The translations under genes and the position numbers were made by a program. Source: Sinomonas cyclohexanicum (GTDB lineage: Bacteria > Actinomycetota > Actinomycetes > Actinomycetales > Micrococcaceae). Taken from it: 64,000 nucleotides of DNA. The notes under the pieces were generated by a model, which was not told the origin of the DNA, made no database searches, and saw only the letters and a list, made by a program, of their open reading frames with translations. Shown here in pieces: positions 40,818 to 49,373 of the stretch. The DNA is taken from positions 4,092,001 through 4,156,000 of the forward strand of contig NZ_AP024525.1 in NCBI RefSeq assembly GCF_020886775.1, read 5' to 3'. Within the stretch, counting starts at the first letter, position 1. Each line of letters starts with the position of its first letter.

Positions 40818-42014
40818 GTGGAGCCCCAGCTGAACCCCTACAACCCCGGCTCCGGCGTCCCCCCGCGCTTCCTCGCCGGCCGCGATCCCGAGATCCGCGC
40901 CTTCGACCTCCTCGTCGCACGCACCGAACTGTCGATGCCAGCCCGCCCCATGGTCCTTTCGGGACTCCGCGGCGTAGGCAAGACCGTGCTGCTCAACCGG
41001 CTCAAGGGCATCGCCGACCACCACGGCTGGCTCACCGTCAAGCTCGAGGGCCGCCCCGGAGACGGCGGGGCCTGCGACATCCGCAGGGCCTCGCGCTCGC
41101 CCGAGCTCCAAGTCGCCTCCCGCCGCTACGTTTCCCAGATCGGGGCCGCCCCCGTGAAGCGGCTCCTCGGGACCGTCACGTCGTTCAGCACCACGATCGG
41201 CATCGACGGGATCTCCCTCGGTGTGGACGTCGACCCCGCCAGGGCCAGCACCGGCCACATGGACATCGACCTGCAGGATGTCGTCGAAGACGTCGGGCAG
41301 GCCCTCCGCACACTGCGGAAGGGCTTCGCAGTCTTCATCGACGAGATGCAGGACGTCGACGACGAGCTCCTCGCCGCCCTCGTCACCGTCCAGCACCACG
41401 CAGTCCAGAACGAGCTCCCCTTCTTCGTCACCGGCGCCGGCCTGCCGAACCTCCCCGCCCGCCTCGCGGACGCCCGCAGCTACGCCGAACGACTCTTCGA
41501 CTACCGCCAGATCGGCAAGCTCGACCACGACCAGGCCGCCGAATCGCTCACCGTCCCCGCGGACCAGATGGGCCAGTCCTACAGCGACGCCGCCCTCGCA
41601 GCCGTACTGGAGGCCTCGGGCCGGTACCCGTACTTCATCCAGGAATTCGGCTCCGCCATGTGGGAAGTCGCCACCACCAGCCCCTTCACCGGCGACGAAG
41701 CCCAAGAAGCAGTCCGCGTCGGGCAGCAGCGCCTCGACGCCGGCTTCTTCCCCTCACGCTGGGACCGCGCCACACCCCGCGAACGCGACTACATGAACGC
41801 CATGGCCGCCGACGGCGACGGCCCCACTGCCACCGGCGCCATAGCGGCTCGCCTGGGCAAGAAGGTCACCAGCCTCGGCCCCACCCGCGCCCAGCTCATC
41901 GCCAAAGGACTCATCTACCCGCCCGAATACGGGAAGGTCGCCTTCACCGTCCCCGGCATGGCCGAGTTCATCGCACGCCAATACCAGGAGCTCGGAGGGG
42001 AGATGTCCACATGA
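40818..42014 (+). CDS. stand-alone AAA/ORC-type ATPase
   Basis: 398 residues from GTG 40818; the ribosome site is poor. Walker A VLSGLRGVGKTVLLNRL, Walker B KGFAVFIDEMQDVDD and a sensor-like FFVTGAGLPNLP are clear, followed by a winged-helix-like C-terminus (GPTATGAIAARLGKKVTS, LGPTRAQLIAKGLIYPPEY). This fold is shared by archaeal-type ATPases and ORC/Cdc6-like proteins. It has no obvious partner; it lies beside the truncated plasmid-type gene, so it may derive from the same element. Role unknown. Confidence 0.75.
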   Translation: MEPQLNPYNPGSGVPPRFLAGRDPEIRAFDLLVARTELSMPARPMVLSGLRGVGKTVLLNRLKGIADHHGWLTVKLEGRPGDGGACDIRRASRSPELQVASRRYVSQIGAAPVKRLLGTVTSFSTTIGIDGISLGVDVDPARASTGHMDIDLQDVVEDVGQALRTLRKGFAVFIDEMQDVDDELLAALVTVQHHAVQNELPFFVTGAGLPNLPARLADARSYAERLFDYRQIGKLDHDQAAESLTVPADQMGQSYSDAALAAVLEASGRYPYFIQEFGSAMWEVATTSPFTGDEAQEAVRVGQQRLDAGFFPSRWDRATPRERDYMNAMAADGDGPTATGAIAARLGKKVTSLGPTRAQLIAKGLIYPPEYGKVAFTVPGMAEFIARQYQELGGEMST

Positions 42015-42150
42015 GGCGATGGTCCGCTCTGTGGCGCACGCCGGGGACCAATCTCGGTCAGATCTGGCTCTGCGCGCGATTCTGAGGACTTTGGGTGCGG
42101 ACGAGGCATGGGGGCCGTCAAGAGGTCCGACGGATGTCCGGTTTGCTGCT

Positions 42151-42534
42151 TCAGAACGGGACGCCGCTGCGCAGGACGATGTTGGCGTACGGTGTCGCCT
42201 CGCCGGTGCGGACGAGGACCTTCGCAACGGTGGCGAGTCCTTTGAGCTGCTCGTGCGGGATGTAGTCCGCTTCGGGCAGACGGTCGCGAATCCATCTTTC
42301 GACCGGACCTCCCCTGCATTCGTCTGCGGCCAGGGCGGATTCCAGCACAAGTTCGTCCAGCAGCGCATCGAGCACGGCCGTGAACGTCGGCACCCCCGGG
42401 ACAACGGCGAGATCGACGACCGGGCCGTTGAGGGGCAGGGGCAGCCCGCAGTCGGCGACGACCACGAGGTCACCGTGCCCGAGAGTGGCGAGGGCGCCGC
42501 TGAGCGGGCCGTTCAGGATTCCGTGCTTCTTCAT
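42151..42534 (-). CDS. rbsD: D-ribose pyranase
   Basis: 127 residues, complete. RbsD/FucU marks: MKKHGILNGPLSGALATLGH (catalytic His region), VVVADCGLPLPL and ATPYANIVLRSGVPF. It interconverts pyranose and furanose forms of ribose in the cytoplasm. The start overlaps the rbsK stop by 4 bases. No ribose ABC genes lie downstream. Confidence 0.9.
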   Translation of the reverse strand: MKKHGILNGPLSGALATLGHGDLVVVADCGLPLPLNGPVVDLAVVPGVPTFTAVLDALLDELVLESALAADECRGGPVERWIRDRLPEADYIPHEQLKGLATVAKVLVRTGEATPYANIVLRSGVPF

Positions 42535-43442
42535 CGTGCTCCTTCGGGAAGCACGTCACCGGGTCCCGGGTACGAGGGCTGAGCGCCCCTGCGTGTCACC
42601 GCGAACGATCCGACCCGCACCGCGAACCGGACCGCCTCTCCGAGCGGCGCGCCATCGGACAGGCGGGCGCAGAGCGCTCCGACGAAGGCGTCTCCTGCCC
42701 CCGTGGTATCGACCGCGCTCACGGCTGGGGCCGGCGCCCTGAAGACGGGGCCGCCCTCCGAGAAGATCGCCCCCGCGGCGCCGAGCGTCATGACGACCGC
42801 CGGCACGCCCGCGGCATGGAGCGCCCCGACGATGTCCTCTTCGGTGCCGAGCTCGTCCGCGCCCCGACCGAGCAGATTGAGGACCAGCCGGCCCTCATGC
42901 TCGTTGACCACGAGCGGGTCGGCGCGGCGGATGACCTCGTGACCCAGGGGGATGACGGGGGCCAGGTTGAGCACGAGTCGGGCCGTCCTCGAGGAGGCCG
43001 CCGCGGCGGCAATGGCCTCTGCCGAGATCTCCCCCTGGAGGACGACAATGTCCGTCCGTCCGAGCAGGTCCTCGTGGCTTCGGACAAGGGCCTCGTTGAC
43101 GTGGCCATTGGCGCCCGAGACGACGACGATGGAGTTCTCCCCCGTCCGGCCGTCGACGGTGACATACGCCTGTCCGGTCGGTCCCGGCACGACGGCGACG
43201 CGGTCGATGTCCACTCCTGCTTCGCGCAGGCCGGCGACGGCCGTCGCGGCGTAGGCATCCGTCCCGACCGCGCCGATGAAGGCCACCGCTGCCCCGAGAC
43301 GCGCCGCGGCCACGGCCTGGTTCGCGCCCTTACCGCCTGGGTGGACGTCTATGGAGTCCGCAATCAAGGTCTCCCCGGGGAGGGGGAGCCGGGACACGTC
43401 AAGGACGACGTCCGCATTGATCGATCCGACCACTGTTATCAC
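42531..43442 (-). CDS. rbsK: ribokinase
   Basis: 303 residues. PfkB signatures: HPGGKGANQAVAAARLGAAV near the start and DTTGAGDAFVGALCARL near the C-terminus with the catalytic Asp. It phosphorylates ribose or a related sugar. It is divergent from the tetritol-type operon across 393 bases. A different pentose or deoxyribose substrate is possible. Confidence 0.85.
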   Translation of the reverse strand: MITVVGSINADVVLDVSRLPLPGETLIADSIDVHPGGKGANQAVAAARLGAAVAFIGAVGTDAYAATAVAGLREAGVDIDRVAVVPGPTGQAYVTVDGRTGENSIVVVSGANGHVNEALVRSHEDLLGRTDIVVLQGEISAEAIAAAAASSRTARLVLNLAPVIPLGHEVIRRADPLVVNEHEGRLVLNLLGRGADELGTEEDIVGALHAAGVPAVVMTLGAAGAIFSEGGPVFRAPAPAVSAVDTTGAGDAFVGALCARLSDGAPLGEAVRFAVRVGSFAVTRRGAQPSYPGPGDVLPEGAR

Positions 43443-43627
43443 AGCGCCTGCCTTGTATCGGGACCCTGTCCATGGTTCCTGCGATGTTGCACGGATTCAT
43501 CCTCACATGGGTTGCCCCACTCCCGGCCCCTTGTCCGTCCGCCACCTGAGCAGCCCGGGCAGCGCAGGTAGGAATGCGCGCCAACGGAGACCGAGGTCAT
43601 GACACGAGTTCGCACCAGAGTCACGAG

Positions 43628-43723
43628 ATCACATCACCTCTCCAACCGTTGACAAGAGAAATCTCACTCCTTATGGTGTATCTAACACGATCTTGAGAGT
43701 AAGATCACATGGAATATCACATG
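43628..43723. repeat. three ATCACAT repeats, operator candidates
   Basis: ATCACATC at 43628 lies before the promoter; ATCACATG at 43704 and 43716, 12 bases apart, lie about 20-40 bases after the expected transcript start. Direct repeats at helical spacing around a promoter suggest a repressor site; the DeoR-type gene at 52410 is the obvious candidate. Confidence 0.5.
43649..43677 (+). promoter_or_regulatory. promoter of the polyol (tetritol-type) operon
   Basis: TTGACA (43649-43654), a 17-base spacer and TATGGT (43672-43677) closely match the housekeeping consensus. It points towards the dehydrogenase at 43836 with a leader of about 150 bases. Confidence 0.7.
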
Positions 43724-43800
43724 AGGTTCGCATCCAGTCCTCTGGGGTGTGACACTCCCGCCGCGGGGTGGGGGCAGATCAGTGGGAGTCCGAACTCAGT

Positions 43801-43816
43801 CGTTGACGCGTCAACG
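43801..43816. promoter_or_regulatory. 16-bp palindromic operator candidate
   Basis: CGTTGACGCGTCAACG is perfectly self-complementary and lies 19 bases before the dehydrogenase start. The form is LacI-like; no LacI-family gene is present in the window. Confidence 0.6.
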
Positions 43817-43835
43817 GGCACACGAAACGGGAGCA

Positions 43836-44873
43836 ATGATGCGCGCAGTTGTGTTTTCAGCGGAGGGTGATCTGGCGCTTGAGGAGCGTCCGAGGCCCGA
43901 ACCGGGTTACAAGGAGATCCTGATCGAGACGGCTGCGGTCGGGATCTGCGGGACCGACACCCATGTCTTCGACGGCGAGTTCGAGGGGACGGTGTTCCCC
44001 CTGGTCCCGGGCCACGAGGCCACCGGCACCATCGTCGCGCTCGGTGCGGGAGTGAACGATGGGGTCTTCGACTTCAAGGTCGGCGACCATGTGGCGGTGA
44101 ACCCGAGCACGACGTGCGGGGAGTGCGAGTTCTGCCTCAACGGGCACCAGAACCTCTGCCGGTTCTGGAACGGCCTGGGGGTCGTGGCCTCGGACGGCGC
44201 GTCGCAGCAGTTCTTCACGGCTCCGGCCAGCAATGTCTACAGGCTCAAGCCCGAGACGGATCTGTACGAGGCCGCACTCATCGAGCCGCTGGCGTGCGCG
44301 ATCCGCGGGTGGGACGTGCTGCCCCGCCGTCTGGGCGACCACGTCCTGGTCTACGGCTCGGGCACGATGGGGCTGCTCATGGCCCAGCTGGCCAAGAAGG
44401 CCGGGGCGGCGACGGTGACGATTGTCGATCTGAACGAGGACCGGCTCAAGACAGCCGGGGAATGCGGCATCGAGCTGCGCTACACCACGCCCGACAGCGC
44501 CGAACGCGAGAAGTGGGACGTGGTGATCGACTGCACGGGCAACATCCGCGCGATCGAGGATGCACTCACCCGGGTGAAGCCTGCAGGGTTCTTCCAGGAC
44601 TTCGGCGTGGCGCCGTCCGACCGCACCGCCCAGTTCTCCCCCTTCCGCGTCTACCGCGATGAGATCTCGATCGTCGGGACGATGGCCGTTCTCAACTCGT
44701 TCGGCCGTGCGGTCGAGCTGTTCGAGGCCGGCGCGATCAACGCCAAGGCGATGATCAGCCACTCCTTCACCCTCGACGACTACTCGAAGGCCCTCGACAT
44801 GTTCCGCCGGGGCGAAGGGCGCAAGCTCCAGATCCGCCCCAACGACACCGAATCGCGGGTGCTGATCGGATGA
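43836..44873 (+). CDS. zinc-dependent polyol/alcohol dehydrogenase (MDR family)
   Basis: 345 residues; ATG 43836 or 43839, with GGGAGC upstream. Zn-ADH marks: AVGICGTDTHVFDGEF (catalytic Cys), PGHEATGTIVALG (His-Glu), structural-zinc loop CGECEFCLNGHQNLC, and NAD(P)-binding VYGSGTMGLLMAQL. It is the first gene of a long operon for polyol uptake and breakdown, so it probably oxidises a tetritol or pentitol to the ketose. The stop overlaps the next start (ATGA). Confidence 0.85.
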   Translation: MMRAVVFSAEGDLALEERPRPEPGYKEILIETAAVGICGTDTHVFDGEFEGTVFPLVPGHEATGTIVALGAGVNDGVFDFKVGDHVAVNPSTTCGECEFCLNGHQNLCRFWNGLGVVASDGASQQFFTAPASNVYRLKPETDLYEAALIEPLACAIRGWDVLPRRLGDHVLVYGSGTMGLLMAQLAKKAGAATVTIVDLNEDRLKTAGECGIELRYTTPDSAEREKWDVVIDCTGNIRAIEDALTRVKPAGFFQDFGVAPSDRTAQFSPFRVYRDEISIVGTMAVLNSFGRAVELFEAGAINAKAMISHSFTLDDYSKALDMFRRGEGRKLQIRPNDTESRVLIG

Positions 44874-45538
44874 GTGCCGCCACCACACGGACCGCGGCCA
44901 CGAAGAAGGGCCTGAGCCCGGCCGCGAAGCGATGGATCTGGATCGGCCTGGCGGTCGTACTCCTGCTCGCGATGTTCTTCAGCACGAAGATCCTTCCCGC
45001 CGGATCAACAGCCGCGCAGGGCCCTGCGGCGTTCAACGCCGCCGACTACGGCAAGCAGCAGTTCCCGAAGCAGCAGGCCTTCATCGACCAGAACGCTGTG
45101 GACGCGGCGACCCTGGCCGCTGCGATCCAGAAGGATCCCACCGCGGCAGCCCAGAAGTACGGGAAGTCCGCTGACGGGGCGACCTATGTGGTGCCGGTGA
45201 AGTTCACCGGCGTGGTGGGCGCGATCCCGCCGGCCGGATACACGCCGATCACCGTCTCGGGCCTCCCGTCGGGTACCAAGGTGGGGCTCCAGCTGGGCCC
45301 GGCCATCAACGGCACCGACCTCCGGGACGTCACCGGGGACATCACGCTGAACAACTTCCAGAACCAGATCCAGCTCCAGGACGCGGGCTCGGCGATCAAC
45401 GACCAGCTCAAGGCCGAGCTCAGCAGCGTAGACGCCGCCTCGCTCACCGGCAAGACGATCCAGGTCTATGGTGCGTTCACGCTGATCAACCCGCAGCTGT
45501 GGAACGTCACCCCCTCGCGCATCACGGTGGAGAAGTAG
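44870..45538 (+). CDS. DUF2291-family envelope protein
   Basis: 222 residues. One N-terminal membrane segment (RWIWIGLAVVLLLAMFFS) is followed by an extracytoplasmic domain (VVPVKFTGVVGAIPPAGYTP, VTGDITLNNFQNQIQLQDAG). DUF2291 proteins are predicted periplasmic or surface proteins encoded with ribose-type ABC transporters. The molecular role is not known; it may assist substrate capture. Two bases separate it from the ABC ATPase start. Confidence 0.75.
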   Translation: MSAATTRTAATKKGLSPAAKRWIWIGLAVVLLLAMFFSTKILPAGSTAAQGPAAFNAADYGKQQFPKQQAFIDQNAVDAATLAAAIQKDPTAAAQKYGKSADGATYVVPVKFTGVVGAIPPAGYTPITVSGLPSGTKVGLQLGPAINGTDLRDVTGDITLNNFQNQIQLQDAGSAINDQLKAELSSVDAASLTGKTIQVYGAFTLINPQLWNVTPSRITVEK

Positions 45539-45540
45539 CA

Positions 45541-47085
45541 GTGGCACAGCAGAGCCGGTCGACCCGGCATCATGAAGGGGCGCCCGTCCTGTCGGCCCGG
45601 GACGTCGTGAAGACCTACGGCGCGACGCGCGCCCTGAAGGGGGTGAACTTCGAGGTCCACAAGGGGACAGTGACCACCCTCTTCGGCGAGAACGGGGCGG
45701 GCAAGTCGACCCTGATGAAGATCCTCTCGGGGGTCGAGCAGCCGACCTCGGGAACCATCATCCTGGACGGGGAAGAGGTGTCGTTCGCCGACACGAACGA
45801 CGCCCGGGCCCACGGCATCTCGATCATCCACCAGGAACTCAGCCTCGCTCCGAACCTCTCGGTGCGCGACAACCTGTTCATGGGCTCCGAGCTGCGCACC
45901 GGTTTCGGCATCGACTACAAGGAGGAGGAGCGGCGGAGCCGGCGGGTGCTCGCCGAGCTCGGCCTGGACATCAATCCCCTCCTTGCGGTCTCCGAGCTCC
46001 GTCTGGGCCAGCAGCAGCTGATCGAGATCGCCCGCGCCCTGCTGGCAGAGTCGCGGATCCTGATCATGGACGAGCCCACGTCGGCGCTCTCGGCAGCCGA
46101 AGTGGAGATCCTCTTCGGCGTCATCGACGACCTGACGTCCAAGGGGGTCTCGATCGTCTACATCTCCCACCATCTCGAGGAGGCGCTCCAGGTCACCGAC
46201 TACGCGGTCGTCCTGCGTGATGGGTCGATCACAGCGAACGCACTGGCCCAGGACATCGACCTCGAATGGATCGTCCGCAACATGGTGGGCGAGAACTTCG
46301 ACCTCGGCTCCCCGCCCACCGGGTACGAGTTCGGACCGATCGCTCTCGACATCGAGGACCTCAGCGTCCCCGATCCGAAGGAACCTGCCCGGCTGCTCGT
46401 CGACCACCTCTCCCTGCAGGTCCGCGAGGGCGAGATCGTGTGCATCTACGGCCTCATGGGCGCCGGACGCACAGAGCTGCTCGAAGCAGTGGCAGGGAGG
46501 GTCCCGACGGCGGGTGGCACCGTCCGGATGCGCGAGGGCGAGATCTCGAAGCTGAGCCTGAGGGAGCGTCTCGCCTCCGGTCTGGGACTCGTCCCGGAGG
46601 ACCGGCAGCGCGACGGGCTCGTGCAGACCATGACCGTAGGGCAGAACATCGCCCTTGCCAGTCTCGGCACCTTCGTCAAGGGCCTGTTCGTCTCCCGCAA
46701 TCTCGAGCGCGAGCACACCGAGGACGCCATCAGGGACGTGCGGGTCAAGACCGCCGGAGGCGGCGCCATGATCGGGTCGCTCTCGGGCGGCAACCAGCAG
46801 AAGGTCGTCATCGGCAAGATCGTCTCGACGGGCCCGAAGGTGCTGCTGCTCGACGAGCCGAGCCGCGGGATCGACGTCGGCGCCAAGGCGGAGGTCTTCA
46901 AGCTGATCGCCGAGAGGGCACGTGAAGGCCTCGCCGTCGTCTACTCCACCAGCGAGGTGGGGGAATGCCTGAGCATCGCCCACCGCATCGTGGTGATGCG
47001 GCGAGGGAAGATCGCGGCCGAATTCGGCCCCTCGGTCAGCAAAGAAGAGATCATGGCCAGCTCCGGCGAAGCAGTGCTGGCCTAG
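45541..47085 (+). CDS. sugar ABC transporter ATP-binding protein, RbsA-like (two ATPase domains)
   Basis: 514 residues from GTG 45541, with GGAGAA upstream. Two ABC domains: the first with GENGAGKSTLMKIL, RLGQQQLIEIARAL and ILIMDEPTSAL; the second with a degenerate Walker A YGLMGAGRTELLEA, then SLSGGNQQKVVIGK and LLLDEPSRGIDVGA. This is the carbohydrate-uptake-2 class. The substrate is inferred from the operon. Confidence 0.9.
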   Translation: MAQQSRSTRHHEGAPVLSARDVVKTYGATRALKGVNFEVHKGTVTTLFGENGAGKSTLMKILSGVEQPTSGTIILDGEEVSFADTNDARAHGISIIHQELSLAPNLSVRDNLFMGSELRTGFGIDYKEEERRSRRVLAELGLDINPLLAVSELRLGQQQLIEIARALLAESRILIMDEPTSALSAAEVEILFGVIDDLTSKGVSIVYISHHLEEALQVTDYAVVLRDGSITANALAQDIDLEWIVRNMVGENFDLGSPPTGYEFGPIALDIEDLSVPDPKEPARLLVDHLSLQVREGEIVCIYGLMGAGRTELLEAVAGRVPTAGGTVRMREGEISKLSLRERLASGLGLVPEDRQRDGLVQTMTVGQNIALASLGTFVKGLFVSRNLEREHTEDAIRDVRVKTAGGGAMIGSLSGGNQQKVVIGKIVSTGPKVLLLDEPSRGIDVGAKAEVFKLIAERAREGLAVVYSTSEVGECLSIAHRIVVMRRGKIAAEFGPSVSKEEIMASSGEAVLA

Positions 47086-47112
47086 GCAAAAGTGACTATT
47101 CAAAGGAATCCC

Positions 47113-48252
47113 ATGGCTGAAGCATCGGTGTCCCGCCGGCGCAATCCCTTCGAGGGCCTGACGATCGGTGCGGTCCTCCTCGAAGCGCGCGCGTTCCTCG
47201 CGCTCGTCGTGATCTTCGTCGTCTTCTCGTTCCTCGCCCCGAGCGCATTCCCCACCCTGTCGAACATCATCGTGATGTGCCAGCAGGTCTCGGTCTACGC
47301 GATCCTCGCAGTGGGCATGCTCATCGTCATCCTGGACGGCGGCATCGACCTCTCGGTCGGCTCGACCCTTGGCCTTTCGGGGATGGTGGCAGGCCTGGCG
47401 CTGCAGGGCTTCCCCATCGCAGGGGTCGTCCTCTACCCGCCCGTGTGGGTCGTCGTGATCGTCGCCGTCATCACCGGGGCGCTGATCGGGCTGATCAACG
47501 GGGTGCTCGTCGCGCGGCTGAACGTCGCGCCGTTCGTCGCGACGCTGGGCACGATGTACGTGATGCGCGGTCTGGCGTCCCTGACCACCAACGGCCTGAC
47601 CGTCAACAACCTGGGAGGCCGTGAGGATCTGGGCAATACCGGATTCGAGTGGCTGGGCTTCAACGCGCTGCTCGGCATCCCGGTCGGCATCTGGATCCTG
47701 GTCGTTGTCGCGATCATCGCCAGCCTCCTGCTCAACCGCAGCGTCTACGGCCGGTGGCTCTATGCGGCCGGCGGCAACGCACGCGCCGCCGAACTCTCCG
47801 GCGTCCCGGTCCGCAAGGTCCGCGTCCGCGCCTACGTGATCTCCGGCGTGTGCGCCGCGATCGCCGGCGTGATCCTCACGAGCGAGCTCACCTCGGCCGG
47901 CCCGACCCAGGGCACATCCTACGAACTCACCGCGATCGCGGCCGTCGTCATCGGCGGTGCCGCCCTCAGCGGCGGCAAGGGAACCGTGCGCGGCACCCTC
48001 CTCGGCGCCTTCGTGATCGGATTCCTCGCCGCCGGGCTGACCATCGTGGGCATCTCCGCCTACGTCCAGACCGTCTTCACCGGCGCCGTGATCGTCCTGG
48101 CTGTCCTCCTCAACGGCATTCAGGTCAGGCGCCGGCGCCGCGCCAAGGAGAGCGCCGGATCTCCCCCGTCTGGACCCGCACAGCACCAGACTGCCCCCGG
48201 TAGCCAGAACGGGACCGAGGTCCCGCCCGCTGTCAAGAACAAGACCGTCTGA
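47113..48252 (+). CDS. sugar ABC transporter permease, RbsC-like
   Basis: 379 residues. ATG 47113 is chosen because AAAGGA precedes it; GTG 47092 would add 7 residues without a ribosome site. About ten membrane helices, with the family segment ILDGGIDLSVGSTLGLSGMV and GGAALSGGKGTVRGTLLGAF. A polar C-terminal tail of about 40 residues is rich in Pro, Gln and Lys. Confidence 0.9.
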   Translation: MAEASVSRRRNPFEGLTIGAVLLEARAFLALVVIFVVFSFLAPSAFPTLSNIIVMCQQVSVYAILAVGMLIVILDGGIDLSVGSTLGLSGMVAGLALQGFPIAGVVLYPPVWVVVIVAVITGALIGLINGVLVARLNVAPFVATLGTMYVMRGLASLTTNGLTVNNLGGREDLGNTGFEWLGFNALLGIPVGIWILVVVAIIASLLLNRSVYGRWLYAAGGNARAAELSGVPVRKVRVRAYVISGVCAAIAGVILTSELTSAGPTQGTSYELTAIAAVVIGGAALSGGKGTVRGTLLGAFVIGFLAAGLTIVGISAYVQTVFTGAVIVLAVLLNGIQVRRRRRAKESAGSPPSGPAQHQTAPGSQNGTEVPPAVKNKTV

Positions 48253-48294
48253 TCTCCTCAGCCGGGAAGCCAAAGAGAAAGCAAGGGAATATCT

Positions 48295-49281
48295 ATGTTC
48301 CGCAAGGGTATTGGCGCAGCACTTGCGCTTGGCGTCACCGCGGTGGTCGCGATGACCGGCTGCTCCGCCGGAAGCGGCGGATCCGGATCATCGGCCTCCT
48401 CCAGCGGGAAGGGAGGCGGACTGATCACGATCGTGGTCAACGACCCGTCGAACCCATACTGGCTCACCGAGGGGAACGTCGCAAAGGCCGAAGCAGAGAA
48501 GCTCGGCTACCAGGCGACGGTCGCTGCCTCGAAGGGCGATGTGAACACCGAGTCCACCGTCATCGACACCGCCATCGCGAACCACTCCGCCGGAATCATC
48601 CTCGACCCGGCGAACGCGGACGGTTCGATCGGGAACATCAAGCGCGCGATGAACGCGAAGATCCCCGTGTTCCTCGTCAACGCCGAGATCAACCAGACCG
48701 GCGTCGCCCTCGGGCAGCTGGTATCGAACAACGCCCAGGGCGCAGCCATCGGAGCCCAGCAGTGGATCAAGGCCGCCGGAACCAAGGGCGACTACGCCGA
48801 GCTGTTCGGGCTCCCGTCCGACAACAACGCCGCGACGCGGTCCAACGGGTACAAGACGGTCATCTCCCAGTACCCGGACTGGAAGGAAGTGGCCAAGCAG
48901 ACCGCGAACTGGGACAGGGCCCTGGGCCAGCAGAAGATGCAGTCCATCCTCCAGGCGAACCCGACCATCAACGCCGTGATCTCCGGCAACGATGAAATGG
49001 CCCTCGGAGCCATCGCGGCCCTGAAGCAGGCAGGCAAGACCAACGTCATCGTCGGCGGCTTCGACGGCTCCCCCGACGCCATCGCCGCCGTCAAGGACGG
49101 CTCCCTCGCCTACACCGTCCTCCAGCCCGTGGCGACCTTCGCAAAGAAGTCCGTGGACGAACTCGATCAGTACATCAAGGACGGAACGAAGCCGTCCCAG
49201 GAGAAGCAGTCGTTCGACTGCATCCTCATCACCAAGGCCAACGTCGACAAGATGACGGCACCGTTCACCTACTCCGGCTGA
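48295..49281 (+). CDS. sugar ABC transporter substrate-binding lipoprotein
   Basis: 328 residues. A signal peptide ends at the lipobox VVAMTGC, followed by a Gly/Ser linker. The periplasmic-binding fold of the ribose type is clear (VNDPSNPYWLTEGNVAKAEA, AGIILDPANADGSIGNIKRA, AVISGNDEMALGAIAALKQA, VIVGGFDGSPDAIAAVKDGS). It captures the sugar or polyol at the cell surface. Confidence 0.9.
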   Translation: MFRKGIGAALALGVTAVVAMTGCSAGSGGSGSSASSSGKGGGLITIVVNDPSNPYWLTEGNVAKAEAEKLGYQATVAASKGDVNTESTVIDTAIANHSAGIILDPANADGSIGNIKRAMNAKIPVFLVNAEINQTGVALGQLVSNNAQGAAIGAQQWIKAAGTKGDYAELFGLPSDNNAATRSNGYKTVISQYPDWKEVAKQTANWDRALGQQKMQSILQANPTINAVISGNDEMALGAIAALKQAGKTNVIVGGFDGSPDAIAAVKDGSLAYTVLQPVATFAKKSVDELDQYIKDGTKPSQEKQSFDCILITKANVDKMTAPFTYSG

Positions 49282-49373
49282 CCGGAGCAGAACGACCGGC
49301 CGCCGCTCCCGCGCGGCCAGCCGGGGCGGACGCCCAAGGCCTCCGCCCCGGCCCCCAGTCCACGAGAGGGACC

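Larger units (their letters stand above)
43443..43835. promoter_or_regulatory. divergent control region of rbsKD and the polyol operon
   Basis: 393 non-coding bases, AT-richer than the surroundings between 43620 and 43740. It contains the promoter, ATCACATG repeats and 16-base palindrome listed separately. No gene is seen in it. Confidence 0.7.

Noticed and set aside
45466-48273. A minus-strand open frame of over 900 codons opposite the ABC transporter genes
   Set aside because: Antisense to an ATPase and permease with textbook motifs; composition is a shadow of high-GC third positions.
42151-49281. Reading RbsD, RbsK and the ribose-type ABC genes as one ribose operon
   Set aside because: rbsKD is divergent from the ABC operon, which also encodes a DhaKL-type kinase and TIM-like isomerase; these have no place in ribose use.
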